Positions 32,696 to 43,745 of a DNA stretch of 64,000 bases are shown piece by piece. The position numbers and the translations under genes are program-made. Source of the DNA: Caenorhabditis remanei. Lineage: Eukaryota; Nematoda; Chromadorea; Rhabditida; Rhabditidae. The stretch is from NCBI RefSeq assembly GCF_010183535.1, contig NC_071333.1, forward strand, positions 20,582,587 through 20,646,586, written 5' to 3'. The notes below the pieces were generated by a model, which was not told the DNA's origin, made no database searches, and saw nothing but the letters and a program-made list of their open reading frames with translations. Each line of letters begins with the position of its first letter. Position 1 is the first letter of the stretch.

Positions 32696-33540
32696 AGAAT
32701 TGGGGGAGAGTATCATTCCGGTGCTCTCCGTTTGGGCGGTAGGGAGGAGTTGGGTAGCGACCCGGAAGTATGGATGCCCAACCACCGCAATCTGATCTGG
32801 CAATGTGTTTCGGATGGTCCCTGTCTCTAGATCTGAAATAGAGCTCTGGCCTGAAGAACACACGCGCGGACCGGTTGGATGCCGACTTGATCTGGAGGGT
32901 GCAAACCTGAAAGGGAAAGTTGAAGGCCGTGAGGCTCCTGGCGGGAAACTCCGTCATAGTCAGTGGTGTGCCAACACCCGACGACTATGACATAGTTGGA
33001 GGAATCCTGATCTGATAATAATCATTGTTCATATAAGGGAGGGGGATGGTAAATACCCAGGGTCCGAAACCATCAAAGCAGCTACTGACCAGCATAGTAG
33101 TGATGAACACATAGACCCTGGGGTTCCCTGAACTCGACCCATCTGCACAAACCCACTTTGTACAAATGAACCAAACTGATGAAGAGTTTAATGATTTCTT
33201 ACATCACAGCTAGCGGACCTACCGTGAGGTAGACTCCCGCCGCTGTAGCAGGCTCGCCATTGGTCTTGAGGATCTTAGTGTTGAGCGAGCACCCCTAAGG
33301 ACAACCCTGCGTTTCATGGTGCATCGACACCGACGAAGCCGGACATTCCCGCGTGGCAACTGAGATCATCGAGACAAACTCAACCGATCGCAACAAAACG
33401 AAGAAAAGGACAATCCGCCCAAAACAGAAAGTCGAAGAAAGCAAAGGACAATCCGCCCAAAACGGAAAGTCAACGAAGTTCAAAGGACAAAACCGAAGAA
33501 AGAATTCCGGACAGCGTCGAAAGGACAACTCAATTGAAAC
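32696..33540 (+). other. Structured 5' leader upstream of the BEL/Pao ORF
   Basis: 845 nt without long frames, GC-richer than its surroundings. Visible stems: GGAGAG (32705-32710) with CTCTCC (32724-32729); TTGGGC (32732-32737) with GCCCAA (32776-32781), enclosing GGGT-AGCG-ACCC (32752-32763); and GTCATAGTC (32953-32961) with GACTATGAC (32983-32991), enclosing GGTGT/ACACC. It ends in an A-rich, TATA-free stretch with GGACAA repeats before the ATG at 33541. It may act in packaging, reverse-transcription priming or cap-independent initiation; this is inference. Confidence 0.45.
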
Positions 33541-35814
33541 ATGTCTCAATTGAGCTACAAGCAAGGCAACCTGAAGGTGGCCATTGAAAAGCTGAAGGCC
33601 CTAACCACTTCAGCGGAGGAAAAAGTCGAAGTATGGCAAGACCTCCAACTGGAAGAGATTTCAGCTCATCAAACCGAGCTGGAGAAATTCAAAGACCTAC
33701 TGGAGTCCAAGATCACCACATTGGACACTTTCACAGGAGAGTTCAACGCGGAAGTTGATCTCCTGGAAGACGACAAGGAGATAAAGAAGGCTGATGACGT
33801 CATCGCAGCAGTGATGGCAGCTATTGGAGAAGCAAATGAAGTCACAGATCTGATCGCTTATGAGCTGAAGAGATGTGAAAAGGCAGCAGGAAGAAATCGC
33901 CAAGCTCCAGTTACTCCATCCACAGTATATCTCCCACCAGCAACAACAGTCACTCAACAACCACAAGGACAACGCTGGGATATTCCCAGAATTCCCAAGT
34001 TCAAAGGAAACCGCTGGGAATTTGAGAATTTTTGGACAATGTTCCAGACATTCGTCCATTCATCCGATCAACCGAAACTGCTCAAATTCAACTTCCTGAT
34101 TCAACTATTGGAAGGAGAACCGAAGGAGCTGATTGCGAGGTACAAACTTTCAGAGGACAATTACGAACGGGCTCTGGATCACCTCGAGAAGAAGTACAAC
34201 AACCGAGAGGACATAATCTCGGATCTCACCAACAAACTCTACAAGGACAAGTCGGAATCAAACACGATTCCAGACCAACGCAAACTCTATGAGAGAGTTT
34301 TCATCATCTGTTCCCAACTTCAGGATCTCAAGGAGAACATCGAAACCAGAATGTTCAAAGATGCCATCGTCCAGAAATTCAGCAAGAAGATCCAGGAAGA
34401 AATCTTCAGAAGGATATTGGACACTCCCACGGACGATTGGACACTCAACAGGATCCTGGAGGACCTGGAAAAAGTGATCAAACAAGAGGAGGAGCTCTTC
34501 AAACTCATCAAAAGTGCAGAGTCGGAAAGAGAAAGATCAAACCACAAGAATCCAGGACACAAAACAACAACGGACAAATTCCACTCAAGGGAAAACAAGA
34601 GCCCATACTGTCTATTCTGTAAAAAAGAAGGACACTGGGGAAGCGACTGCAGGACACATCCAGATCCGAAAAAACGGCTGGAAATGATACGAACAGATGG
34701 ACGATGTGTGAAGTGTCTCAAGATAGGACACTCACCGGACAAGTGCGACAGAAGAAACTGCAGAAACTGTGACAAATCGCACCATTATTCCCTCTGCATC
34801 AAAAAGATGGAAACCAATGGCTACAGAAAGTACGAGTCATTCAAAAAGAAGGACACAGGAGCGCCATCAAAGCAAGAAGCAGAAAAGGACAAGCAGAAAA
34901 AAGCAAATGGCAGCGGACACACTGTAGCAGTCACATGCAGGCTCCAAGAAGAGATGGAGAGAGAAGAAGCCCAAGATTGGACAAGCTCAGTGGCTTTCTC
35001 GAAACAAAAAGAAAGTCCAGCAGCAATCCCAACGGTACAGGCAAAAGCGTGGAATACAAAATTGAACGACTGGGACAACCTGTCAATTATGATTGACACG
35101 GGAGCCGACACAACATACATCTCTCGACAAATAGTGGAGAGATGGAACCTACCAGATCTCGGAGAGAAAGAAATCTGGTTCAAAAGATTTAAGGAGCCAA
35201 TTCCGGAAAGGGGTCATTTCATGAAAACCCAGATCACGCTCATGACGGACCAGGACAACAAGATCACGGTCAATCCATATGTAACGACAGACCTGGTCGG
35301 ACAATTGAGACGTACGGGAATGTCTGAATCAGATTTTCAATACATCAAGGAAATGAAGATCAAGCTCAACCAAGACGCTCTCAAAACGGATGTAGAACCA
35401 GACATCATAATTGGTTGCGACTACATCCCAGAAATCATTCCCTCAAGCCAGGAAAGACTGCCATCAGGAATTACCCTACTGGACACGGTTTTCGGGAAGA
35501 CAACCTTCGGAAAGCCAGACCGAGATGAGTCGGAAGAAGAAACTGAGTACATCAGTTACCAATTCTCCATCATCAAAGAGACGGACACCGCTCGTGAACG
35601 CGAAGAAGAACAACGGCGAGAAACGAAAATGAAGACAAAGGAAGAATTCACGGGACCAGTGGCCGAAGAGATGGCTGAAACCGACAGGAAAGTGGTACAA
35701 TTCTTCAAAGAAACTGTCGAAAAAAGAGGGACAAAATACTACAACCGATTGCCCTTCAAGCCAGAGATCGAATCTCTTCCTGAAAATTGGTCGATCACTG
35801 CAATCCATTTTTGA
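33541..35814 (+). CDS. BEL/Pao retrotransposon Gag-protease polyprotein, truncated before reverse transcriptase
   Basis: ATG at 33541 opens 757 codons. Residues 1-130 are a charged helical Gag N-terminus. About 145-320 is the Gag core typical of Pao elements (DUF1759-like, RIPKFKGNRWEFENFWTMFQ). Two CCHC zinc knuckles lie at about 356-369 (CLFCKKEGHWGSDC) and 391-404 (CVKCLKIGHSPDKC), followed by a third Cys/His group. About 512-660 is an aspartic protease (peptidase A17) with the active site IDTGADTTYIS at about 516-527. The C-terminus reaches FKPEIESLPENW, the lead-in to Pao reverse transcriptase, then stops five codons later at unrelated sequence. Reverse transcriptase, RNase H and integrase are absent and no 3' LTR follows, so this copy is a 5' fragment. 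The frame itself is intact, suggesting a young event. Confidence 0.88.
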   Translation: MSQLSYKQGNLKVAIEKLKALTTSAEEKVEVWQDLQLEEISAHQTELEKFKDLLESKITTLDTFTGEFNAEVDLLEDDKEIKKADDVIAAVMAAIGEANEVTDLIAYELKRCEKAAGRNRQAPVTPSTVYLPPATTVTQQPQGQRWDIPRIPKFKGNRWEFENFWTMFQTFVHSSDQPKLLKFNFLIQLLEGEPKELIARYKLSEDNYERALDHLEKKYNNREDIISDLTNKLYKDKSESNTIPDQRKLYERVFIICSQLQDLKENIETRMFKDAIVQKFSKKIQEEIFRRILDTPTDDWTLNRILEDLEKVIKQEEELFKLIKSAESERERSNHKNPGHKTTTDKFHSRENKSPYCLFCKKEGHWGSDCRTHPDPKKRLEMIRTDGRCVKCLKIGHSPDKCDRRNCRNCDKSHHYSLCIKKMETNGYRKYESFKKKDTGAPSKQEAEKDKQKKANGSGHTVAVTCRLQEEMEREEAQDWTSSVAFSKQKESPAAIPTVQAKAWNTKLNDWDNLSIMIDTGADTTYISRQIVERWNLPDLGEKEIWFKRFKEPIPERGHFMKTQITLMTDQDNKITVNPYVTTDLVGQLRRTGMSESDFQYIKEMKIKLNQDALKTDVEPDIIIGCDYIPEIIPSSQERLPSGITLLDTVFGKTTFGKPDRDESEEETEYISYQFSIIKETDTAREREEEQRRETKMKTKEEFTGPVAEEMAETDRKVVQFFKETVEKRGTKYYNRLPFKPEIESLPENWSITAIHF

Positions 35815-36284
35815 ATAAGAGAAGAGTGTCATAAAAAAGAACTGATGTGACCTAACATTTGCATAGTTTTTTATACCTCCTGCGTCTCTCCCTTTTCACT
35901 CTTTCTCGTTGTAATATGGTTGGGCAACCTCTGCAGTCGTCCTTTCCTCCGTTCCCTGTTGCTTCACAGATGAAAATCAGTAGTTTATTCCGCTTGTTTT
36001 CTAATTCTTTCTAGACTAATAATAATTTTTGGTTAAAATTTCAAAAGATATGAATACAATTTGCGGAAAATAATTGAAAATAAGTCAAAAAGGGAAAATT
36101 TCAATTTTCCGATAAGCGATCATGAAACAATTATATAAACAACATTAATTTATTTTATTCATCTTAAATCTTGGTAGTATTTTTCAGCACACTCCTTCTC
36201 TCTTTTTCTTATTTGAAACGATTCCTCTGTTCCCTCTCATCATACTCTCCAGTTTCATATTTTTTCAGATCTCTCATTTTTGCC
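35815..36284 (+). other. Intergenic and promoter region of the BTB gene
   Basis: AT-rich, no exon. TTTTTTCAG ending at 36268, 16 nt before the ATG, is a good SL trans-splice acceptor. Confidence 0.4.
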
Positions 36285-37342
36285 ATGTCTGGATCATCTA
36301 GCCCAGCCGTTGGGGAAAGAGCTGGAGGTGCTTCTCCTGCTGAGAAAAAAAGAAGATTCGCTGGTGCTTCGGACTTCTCCGATGTCGTCTTGGAAGTATG
36401 CGGCACCAAGTTTCACGTAAACAAACAAGTGAGTGTTATTTATTCATTCGTCTATGGAAAACCCCTCTTTGACATAAACGAAATCCACGCTAACCAAAAA
36501 CCATTTTCAGCAGCTTGCAAGACACTCGAAATTCTTTCACAAAAAGTTCTATGAAGAACACAAAGTGGATACTAGTGAACCAGTCAAAATTTTCTGCTTC
36601 AAAGAGGATTTCGAAGAATTGTTGGAACTGATGTACGGGTACAGCAATGTAAACGGTAAGGTTTTCTGTTGGAAAAAAAGTTTCTATGCCAACAGTAGTT
36701 AAAAACCACTTAGTCTTGAGATTTCTGATATAATTTGACTAAAAAGAACAATATTCCAGCAAGAAACATCAGAACCATCATTCACTGGGCGTCCCACTAT
36801 GAGTGCGAAGACCTCATCAAACGATGCGGGGATTTCCTTATGGAGGATACCAAAATCACCAAGGCAGAGCGGTTCGAGTGGGCTCTCCGTTTCAAGATCG
36901 ACTACTTGAAAGTAAGTTTTTGTGTTGTTAATCTTGAAGAAAACCTAGAAAAACAGTTCTGCAGAGAACACAATATTCGATTTAATTTCTTGCACTACTA
37001 TTGTCAATTTTACAGAAAAAAATGCTGGCGGAGATCACGACCATCGAAGAGTTGAGGTCGTTGCTTAAGATGAATGATCTCGAAAGCTACAGTCACGAGG
37101 ACACAACCACTCTCCTCAAAATGGCACTAGAGTTGCCCAGAAGAGGAGCAGCTAAGCCGCGCAAAGAGGAGGCACATGAGCCAATTCAAGCTTCAATGTC
37201 CCGGGTCCAGAACAATGGACAAGATAAGGAGGCCAAACGCAGAATTGTTCCGGTCATTGATATCGATGGGCCGGAAGTGAATAATGCTCCTTCGATCCGT
37301 CATCTCCTCAACCTCCACAACAACTGGAGACGAGAGGACTAA
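36285..37342 (+). CDS. BTB/POZ-domain protein
   Basis: Exons 36285-36428, 36511-36655, 36760-36911 and 37016-37342; phases agree, giving 255 aa. The start is the first ATG after the SL-type acceptor at 36268. Residues 1-28 are a Ser/Ala/Gly-rich leader. About 29-125 is a BTB fold: SDVVLEVCGTKFHVNK, RHSKFFHKKFYEE, then FEELLELMYGYSNVN and a C-terminal helical BACK-like part (HWASHYECEDLIKRCGDFLM). BTB proteins of this nematode type act as dimerising adaptors for CUL-3 ubiquitin ligases. There is no MATH domain. The tail (about 190-255) is polar, with a basic patch. Intron 1 ends in a CAGCAG tandem acceptor, allowing one Gln more or less. AATAAA at 37437-37442. Confidence 0.85.
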
Positions 37343-37436
37343 CAGAGACACCGGTTCGCTTATTTTGTGCATTTTATCTTGTTATTTCATTTCTCGCTCA
37401 CTCTTTCTTTTATTGCCGAAAACTTTGAACAATTAA

Positions 37437-37442
37437 AATAAA
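37437..37442 (+). terminator. Poly(A) signal of the BTB gene
   Basis: AATAAA 95 bp after the stop codon in AT-rich DNA. Confidence 0.6.
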
Positions 37443-39555
37443 ATCGAACTTGATTTTTCTATTTTTATAGTTTTTTTTTCAATTACGGTTTTCACTTGAC
37501 TGTTGGATACTTATATTTTATTGAAACCATTTTAACTGTTTTCTCTTCCGTTTCAGGTACTTCAGCTTGTTATTAAGCTCGAATGATCAGAAGAGATGTT
37601 CAGAAGAGGCAAGGCACCTCAGGAACCCATTTTTCCTTTCGGATCACTGGAGGACCAGCTGCCGTTTTCCTTTTTTTTTTAAATTGTTGTGTGCAGAGAA
37701 TCGCGTGAAACAGCCCCTCGTTTTCAAACACACAGTGGTCCCACTATCATGGATCAAAAGAGAAATTACAACTGTTCCATTAAGTATTTTGTAAAGTAAG
37801 TTTTTTTACAGATATCTTAGTCTGTTAATTTCCATTCCAAGATAATGAAGACAGTTTTTTTTTGTCATCTAGATATGGGGAATGACGTGACTTGATTACT
37901 GAATTTTTGCTCTTTTTGAATTGAATGTGAATATAGCAAGGAGGTGACAGAATAAGTGAGAAAAAACGGCTGACTTTTGGTATCTGTGTTCCTGTTTTTT
38001 GAAAACAAATGGTACCTTATAATCCTGTTATGAACACCGGGTTTGCCAATATGCTGTCTCTGTCCTTCCGGAATAAATTGTATGGGTTGACTTAGATTGT
38101 CTTCTTGTCTTTAACAAAGATGAGTGTGTTATCTACTAAGCATACGACAAAAATTTTTTACCTTTTGTTGGTATTTGTGTTCTGTCTTGTCTTGTTCAAT
38201 CTACAACACTATTTTCTGTGCTTGGCATGTGTCTCTGTGTGTTGACTCTTCATATTCCCTCATAAACCAGTGTATGGAATCAATAGATGATGTTAGGAGA
38301 GCGAGGGGGCCGTAATGTGTAATGGTCTTCTCGAGATTGACCTCCACAGTGTTCACGTTGTAGGACAATGCTATGGAATGCTAGTAAACTACATATGATA
38401 CAATGTGCCTCAGCAATAGATCCTAGAGGCGATCTTGCTATATCCCTCTCCTCCGCTGTCTGGTGTGCTGGAGATAGTCTCCTTTTTTGCCATAAATCTC
38501 TCGCTTCTAAATATCGTTTGTAGCCGATTTTCTGTTGAAATGTATTTTTTCGGAATTTATAAATTGTGAAGAATAAGAAAAACGACATATTGGTATATTG
38601 TTCAAAAAAATTGGTCCAATTTTCAAGGAGAACGAAGAGGTGAAAGGTTTTTTACTTCTCAATTTCTGTGTTTCAACCTTTTATTCAGCATTTTCACATC
38701 CATTCTTCAAAAATTTATTTTTGTGAGTTAATGAAAGATTACAGCCATTATAGTCAACCAAATATCCGCTTTGATGCAAAATTGAACTATTTCCAGTTTT
38801 TTTAGCAAAAAAAGCGAAAAATGATGATTTTCTCTACGAAACTCAACATGTTTTCGGTTTTTTTTTTGTTTTCTAACAAGATTTCACGAATTTGGTGAGA
38901 GTACATCTGAAATTTCTGATTAAAAAGCAAAAATTATGAAATTTAGTATTGAAAAATTTGTCACTTCTTTACCGTCCACGGAGATCGAACCAATTTTTCG
39001 AAAACCATAAGTATGTATAGTTTTTCAAAATTCCCTACAATCGTTGTAGGAAAAGTTTTGAAAAAGTTCTTTTTGTCGGAAGAATCTGCAGAAAACTGTA
39101 TTTCTAGGTAAGAGACGATGAAGAGAGTAGAGACTTTCTTTGACAGGCCAGACAGTGAGAAAGAGCAAGGAGACAGCGCATAGGTTTGACTTACAGCTTT
39201 ACTTTTAGGAGATTATATATATATTTATTTATTTATTTATTCAAAAACTGTCCGAAAATCTTAAATTTGAGATTCATGTTTTGCAAATTTTGAATTTTTA
39301 GAGCTTTTTATTTTAATCACCTTTTAGGAAATGTTCCCACAAAAAATACTCAACTACAAAAATGAATGTTTAGGTTTAATTCACAATTCCTAAGAAAATG
39401 GAAATTTTAAGGCAACCAGTTACCCTGTGGCTCACTCTTAACGTTTCTAACAGCAACTTCCAACCTTTTGAGCAGTACTGTGTACATAGCTATTACGATC
39501 TCTTAATGATATTTTTTATAAAACCTATGCTTTTGGATTCATGTTCCTTCTTACA
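37443..39555. other. Intergenic, no supported gene
   Basis: A TTTCAG-preceded stretch at about 37557-37795 (open, 75 codons) is not protein-like enough to call. 39215-39242 is a TA/TTTA microsatellite. A minus-strand frame over 38280-38588 has mixed composition and no splice support. Confidence 0.35.
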
Positions 39556-39580
39556 GATACATCTATCAACGAGTTGCACC

Positions 39581-40960
39581 ATGTCAAAGCTTTCATCCAA
39601 ACCAACGAAAGTCATAGGATATCCATGCCTCACTCTACTTTTAGGAAAACTTAGTTTTGTGAGACGGTAAGTTTTTATTAAATATTCAATTTAGAATAAG
39701 AATGTCAAATTTTTGGAGTGGTTGCTTTAACGTAGGATTTTCGAAACAGGGCTTGATTATGGTTAAGTAATCCAAAAAATTATTTGACAAGTTTGTGTTT
39801 TAGTGTATTTTTTATCAGAACTAGTTTGTTCTCATTCCAATAATCAGAATTTTGAACCACCCACTCAAACAATTGACTTAGAGTTTAAGACGGCTCCAAA
39901 TGAATACAGTTCAAGGTAAAAACTTATTTTTGTTCCAGAAAGCAGCTATGTCTCGCTTGCCCTGCTCTCCGGAAACAAGAAAACACAATTCCATACAACT
40001 TGGAGATAATTGGTATTGGAGCATACTGCTCTTCAAGTTACTATTTATGCTTCAAGATTGATCAATTGACTGTAGAAGTTTGTTACTACAAAAGTTTACA
40101 AACCAACTGTTGTGTTTGGTATGAAAGTGAACATAAGAAGACAGCAACCGCTCTACCAAACAACATGTCAATGGAAGACGCAGCTGAGAAACTTTTCATG
40201 TTTTATATGAATAGACAAGGAACCAATATCAAAAAATTCGTAATCAAGGTAAGTATTTGTGAATTGCAAATGCTGCATCACAAAAACAGTTTTTTTCAGG
40301 GAACCCGAGCTTTCCTTCCAAAATGCAGTCCTTTAAACATTGGAACACTCTGTTTTGAATGGAGTCACGATGCACCAACAGAACACGGTGCCTGGATCAA
40401 AACAACAAGACCTGTGGACCATTTGAAAATATGCAATATTTTCCGTGATGAAGCTGTAAGTGCCTTATCTATAACTGTTTGTAGAACATCAAAAATCAAA
40501 ATATTCAGCTCACAAAGGCAAAGAGTGTTTTTGTTGATTTCATGAACTTTCAAGAAGAAGGAGGTGATTTTGAAACGATGATGAATTGGAAATGTGAAAC
40601 ATTGAAAGTTAGAGGTGTACCTTTCGATTCAATGGTCACCCACTGCTGGACGTTGTCCAAAACCAAACTTCCGATCGGATATTCTTTTATATATGATCAT
40701 GGAAGACCAAATTTGGAGCTTGTGACCCTTGACTGGCTCGGGATGCAGGTAAAGGGCAGGAAAACATTTTGGAACGGAAGGTGAGTTTTTTTTAAATTTA
40801 AATTTTTGCGTTATTTCACAAAAAATCTGGAAATTTTAGAAAATGTGTGACTATCACTATGGATGATTCAACCGAGTTCAACATTCACGGAGACAAAGAT
40901 GTCGACTCTTTAGAAATCATAATGGAATACAATCCCAGAGGAACTGCTATTGACAGATAG
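39581..40960 (+). CDS. F-box-like nematode protein with F-box-associated region
   Basis: Exons 39581-39666, 39939-40248, 40300-40455, 40509-40780 and 40840-40960; all GT-AG with consistent phases, giving 314 aa. The ATG lies 25 nt after a TCTTACAG SL-type acceptor. The N-terminus (YPCLTLLLGKLSFVRRKQLC, then LACPALRKQE) fits a Caenorhabditis F-box: a hydrophobic helix, a conserved RR/K, then a CPALR block. The remaining 260 residues resemble the nematode F-box-associated domains (DUF3557 or FBA2 type), with beta-rich segments and LKVRGVPFDSMV near the end. Such proteins recruit targets to SCF ubiquitin ligases through SKP1-related partners and form a fast-evolving family. No stop or frame break, so probably functional. 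The exact subfamily is uncertain. Confidence 0.75.
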
Positions 40961-41887
40961 TGATCTAATACAGTTTTCTTATCAAACTTTCCGTTTTTGT
41001 TTAATTCTGATCAGTTAACTGTTATCCACTTGTTAAATTTTTATTGTTATCATAATTTCTGATTTATTAATTCAATGATTACCGCAATTTCTTCATTATT
41101 CAACTCCATCCGTTCTATACAAACAAAGCGTGTGCAAATTTTTTTGAGCACAGTTTGGTCATCTATTATATAACAAACCATTCGATAAAAATTCAATAAA
41201 TAACGGATTGTGAGAAACTGTTTATTTAAAATTAGGAATCTTTCAGGTTCCCGAGAAACTGAATGATAGAGGAAGTAAGATGTATAACTTTTCCAAAGTG
41301 ACTTTTTTTGTCTTGGCTTCAAGCTGTTAATGTTGATTGTCCATAACTATTTAAAAAAGATTTCACAAAACCGTTGTTAACCAAAAATATAGTGTTTTGC
41401 TTCTGATCATCTGTTTCTTTGAACAGGGTGTCAAAGTTTGCCACATTAGAGCTGATAAAAGTTCAATCTAAAAATCCCCAAAGATCCGTCAGCTTTGTGT
41501 TCAGTTAAACTGGTATATTTGTTTTGAAAAAAACTTTAGTCCGTCTAAATCACATTGGAATGTGATGCGGTTTTCTTGAAGAAGTGTCCAATTACCAAAC
41601 CGGAAAATATAAATAAAAAAGCGTGTTTTCGAGAAGGGGCAAATGAAAATTATAGGTTTTTCATTTCTGGTGATTGATTGAATACCCAAGAGATGGGGTC
41701 AATGACTAACATTGTGCCCCAAATAAGCCATATTTTGTAGAGATATCGTTTTTCATAAAAAGGAAGAGTTCAACTTTTTAAACTTTCATTCAACACACAA
41801 TCACACATCACACAATCAAATCACTTTATACATGTAACTTTCAAGATTTTACTCATTTCAGTCTTCCAATTCCAAAAAAATCAATGA
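40961..41887. other. Intergenic, no supported gene
   Basis: Two T-rich minus-strand frames (41050-41322, 41501-41689) lack splice or domain support. Confidence 0.35.
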
Positions 41888-42164
41888 TCAATGTCTCGAC
41901 TGTTGATAGATGTTGTACAAAATGATGCCCGCACAAACGAGAAGAACACAGAGAAGAAAGAAGAGGAACCATCCAAGTTTTTGAGCTCTGGAGCATCCAT
42001 ACCGCGTGGTCAAACTGTACATTTCAACTGAAATACTCGAAATGAGTACTTAATTTTTAACAAGGAGCAAAAAAAGTATAACCTGGTCGAGGTGGTGGAT
42101 CATCAGTGGTAAAAGTGATATGAATTTGATCGGCAGAGACTGGAGCGGCTGTAGTGAGCTCCAT
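41888..42164 (-). CDS. Small single-pass membrane protein
   Basis: Minus-strand exon 1 is 42164-42083 and exon 2 is 42027-41888, with a 55-bp intron; phase 1 joins correctly, giving 73 aa. The N-terminal 35 residues are polar with a Pro run (TTDDPPPRP). Next come a short basic/aromatic stretch (MYSLTTRYGCSRAQK) and one strong membrane helix (GWFLFFLLCVLLVCAGIILY) close to the C-terminus, ending QQSRH. There is no signal peptide, so a tail-anchored or type II/III orientation is likely. A run of T and A upstream serves as possible promoter. No family recognised. The two small membrane proteins at 54.1 and 59.4 kb have a different arrangement. Confidence 0.7.
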
Positions 42165-43261
42165 CTGTAAATAAGTACATGAAAAAGAAATGTATTAAGA
42201 ATTGAGACAAAGATAGTGGGTAAAGAAGGAAAACGTTCTATCACAAAACCCTGCCACTTTCAGGCAACTAGAGAAAAAGAAGAAGTGTTTGCTGGCTCCC
42301 ATTTTTACCCCTTTATATATGCTTTTTTCTTATGTCTGTTCGAAAAATCCCCCTGGAATTATCTGGTGTCTCGCGAATGATAATAACAAGTTAGAAAATG
42401 AAATCAGATAGACAATAACAAGGAAGTCGTTACCTACAGTGTCCAGATGATTCATATAAAATTGGATGGGCGGGTGAGACGAGGATAAGAACTGTGGTGC
42501 TGGTTTAAGGAAAAGACGTGTCGGAATGCAATTTTGAAAATTCGGTAAAAAACTTAAAAAGAAATAATAACGACAAAAAAGTGTCTGAAAGTGAGAAACA
42601 CGTAAAAAAAAGAATTGCATTTTATACCCTCAAAATAGAAACTAAACTATTGAAAAGTACAACTGACGATATAATCAAAATGTTGCAGATTTTCGTTATT
42701 GCTAAAGCTAATGAGTAGAAAAAAAGAAAGTGCTGAGATATCTGCTCTCTTGGGACTCCATTAGGAAATTTTCTTCTTGATGTTTTAACTTACTATTTTC
42801 CTTTCCAATTCTCTTTTCCAAAAACTGAGATTTTCTGGTTGGAAAGAAAAATGACGAGCGCCACTTATAGTAAACCTATAATTTAATTTAATGCGAGATC
42901 TTGAAAACATGTCTTTTTTATTTTTTATTTTTCGTTTCGATAATTGGGCACGTCTTCGTGTAAGCTGCGTCATACATGAATGGGTTATGAACGAACTACG
43001 GTAGTGATGACGGGTTCCTCAGGAAAAAGTCTGAGAAGGCTTGTCAAGTAGTCCTGTAGTAGTCTACACTTAATCCAAAATGGCATTTCTTCAATAGACG
43101 TAATCCTGAAACCTAGATATGAATTAATTGGAGTGGAGTGGAACATATCAAAAATTTAATATAATCACGGAAGAGTAAAACACTATCATTCTTATATATA
43201 AAAGACAAGCGGTGTTTGTCTGTCTGTCTGAGGCGATGTCCGCAGCTGTTTTGGAAAGAGA

Positions 43262-43345
43262 AGTGAAACTGAGCCAGCGGCAAAACCGAACTGGAGTGCT
43301 TTCGAGACCGATAGCCGCTTTGGACCACTCGGCCATGCGGGCACG
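43262..43345 (-). ncRNA. tRNA-like fragment (Ser/Leu-type A box), probable pseudogene
   Basis: On the minus strand GCCCGCATGGCCGAGTGGTC has a perfect A box (TGGCCGAGTGG). The region 50 nt further on (CAGTTCGGTTTTGCC) is a weak B box. The acceptor stem cannot be closed, so this is a tRNA relic or SINE head. Confidence 0.4.
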
Positions 43346-43502
43346 TTGCGAAAGGCGTGGGAAAGTAAATGAGGAGAGACCAGCCGGATGAACCGCCGAA
43401 GACGGGCAGATAGGCTGGTATAGTTATAAAATCGGATTATGTTATTTAAAAAAGAGACTGCAATTCTTGTTGGAACCGCTTTTAGGGATTTGGGACGTTG
43501 TT

Positions 43503-43523
43503 GGGGGGGGGGGGGGGGGGGGG
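43503..43523. repeat. Poly-G tract, 21 G
   Basis: An uninterrupted run of 21 G in AT-rich DNA. Confidence 0.9.
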
Positions 43524-43745
43524 TGCATGTTATTTAGTGAGAGTGGAAAATGAAGGTCTGAAAAAAGGTTAAACAAGAAAAAGGGAATAAATTAATAGTG
43601 TGATAAATTTATTTCATTCGAAATTTAAAGCCAAGAAATTACTGTGAAGTTCTGCCCTGGACACCGCCTTCATCAAAAGTCGTTTTTCGCGCTGCTCGGT
43701 TGATAAAGACGTAACAGTTCCAGAGCATTCTGAAAAAAAAACAAC

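Noticed and set aside
32675..32790. An SL1 RNA gene
   Set aside because: After the leader there is no GGTAAAC donor, Sm site or SL RNA stem, so only the leader is present.
32696..32800. HDV-like self-cleaving ribozyme at the start of the leader
   Set aside because: The GGAGAG/CTCTCC stem encloses only 13 nt, too short for the nested P2/P3 arrangement of HDV-like ribozymes.
33697..35832. Several long minus-strand and offset frames over the retrotransposon ORF
   Set aside because: They are antisense or shifted shadows of the 757-codon Gag-protease frame.
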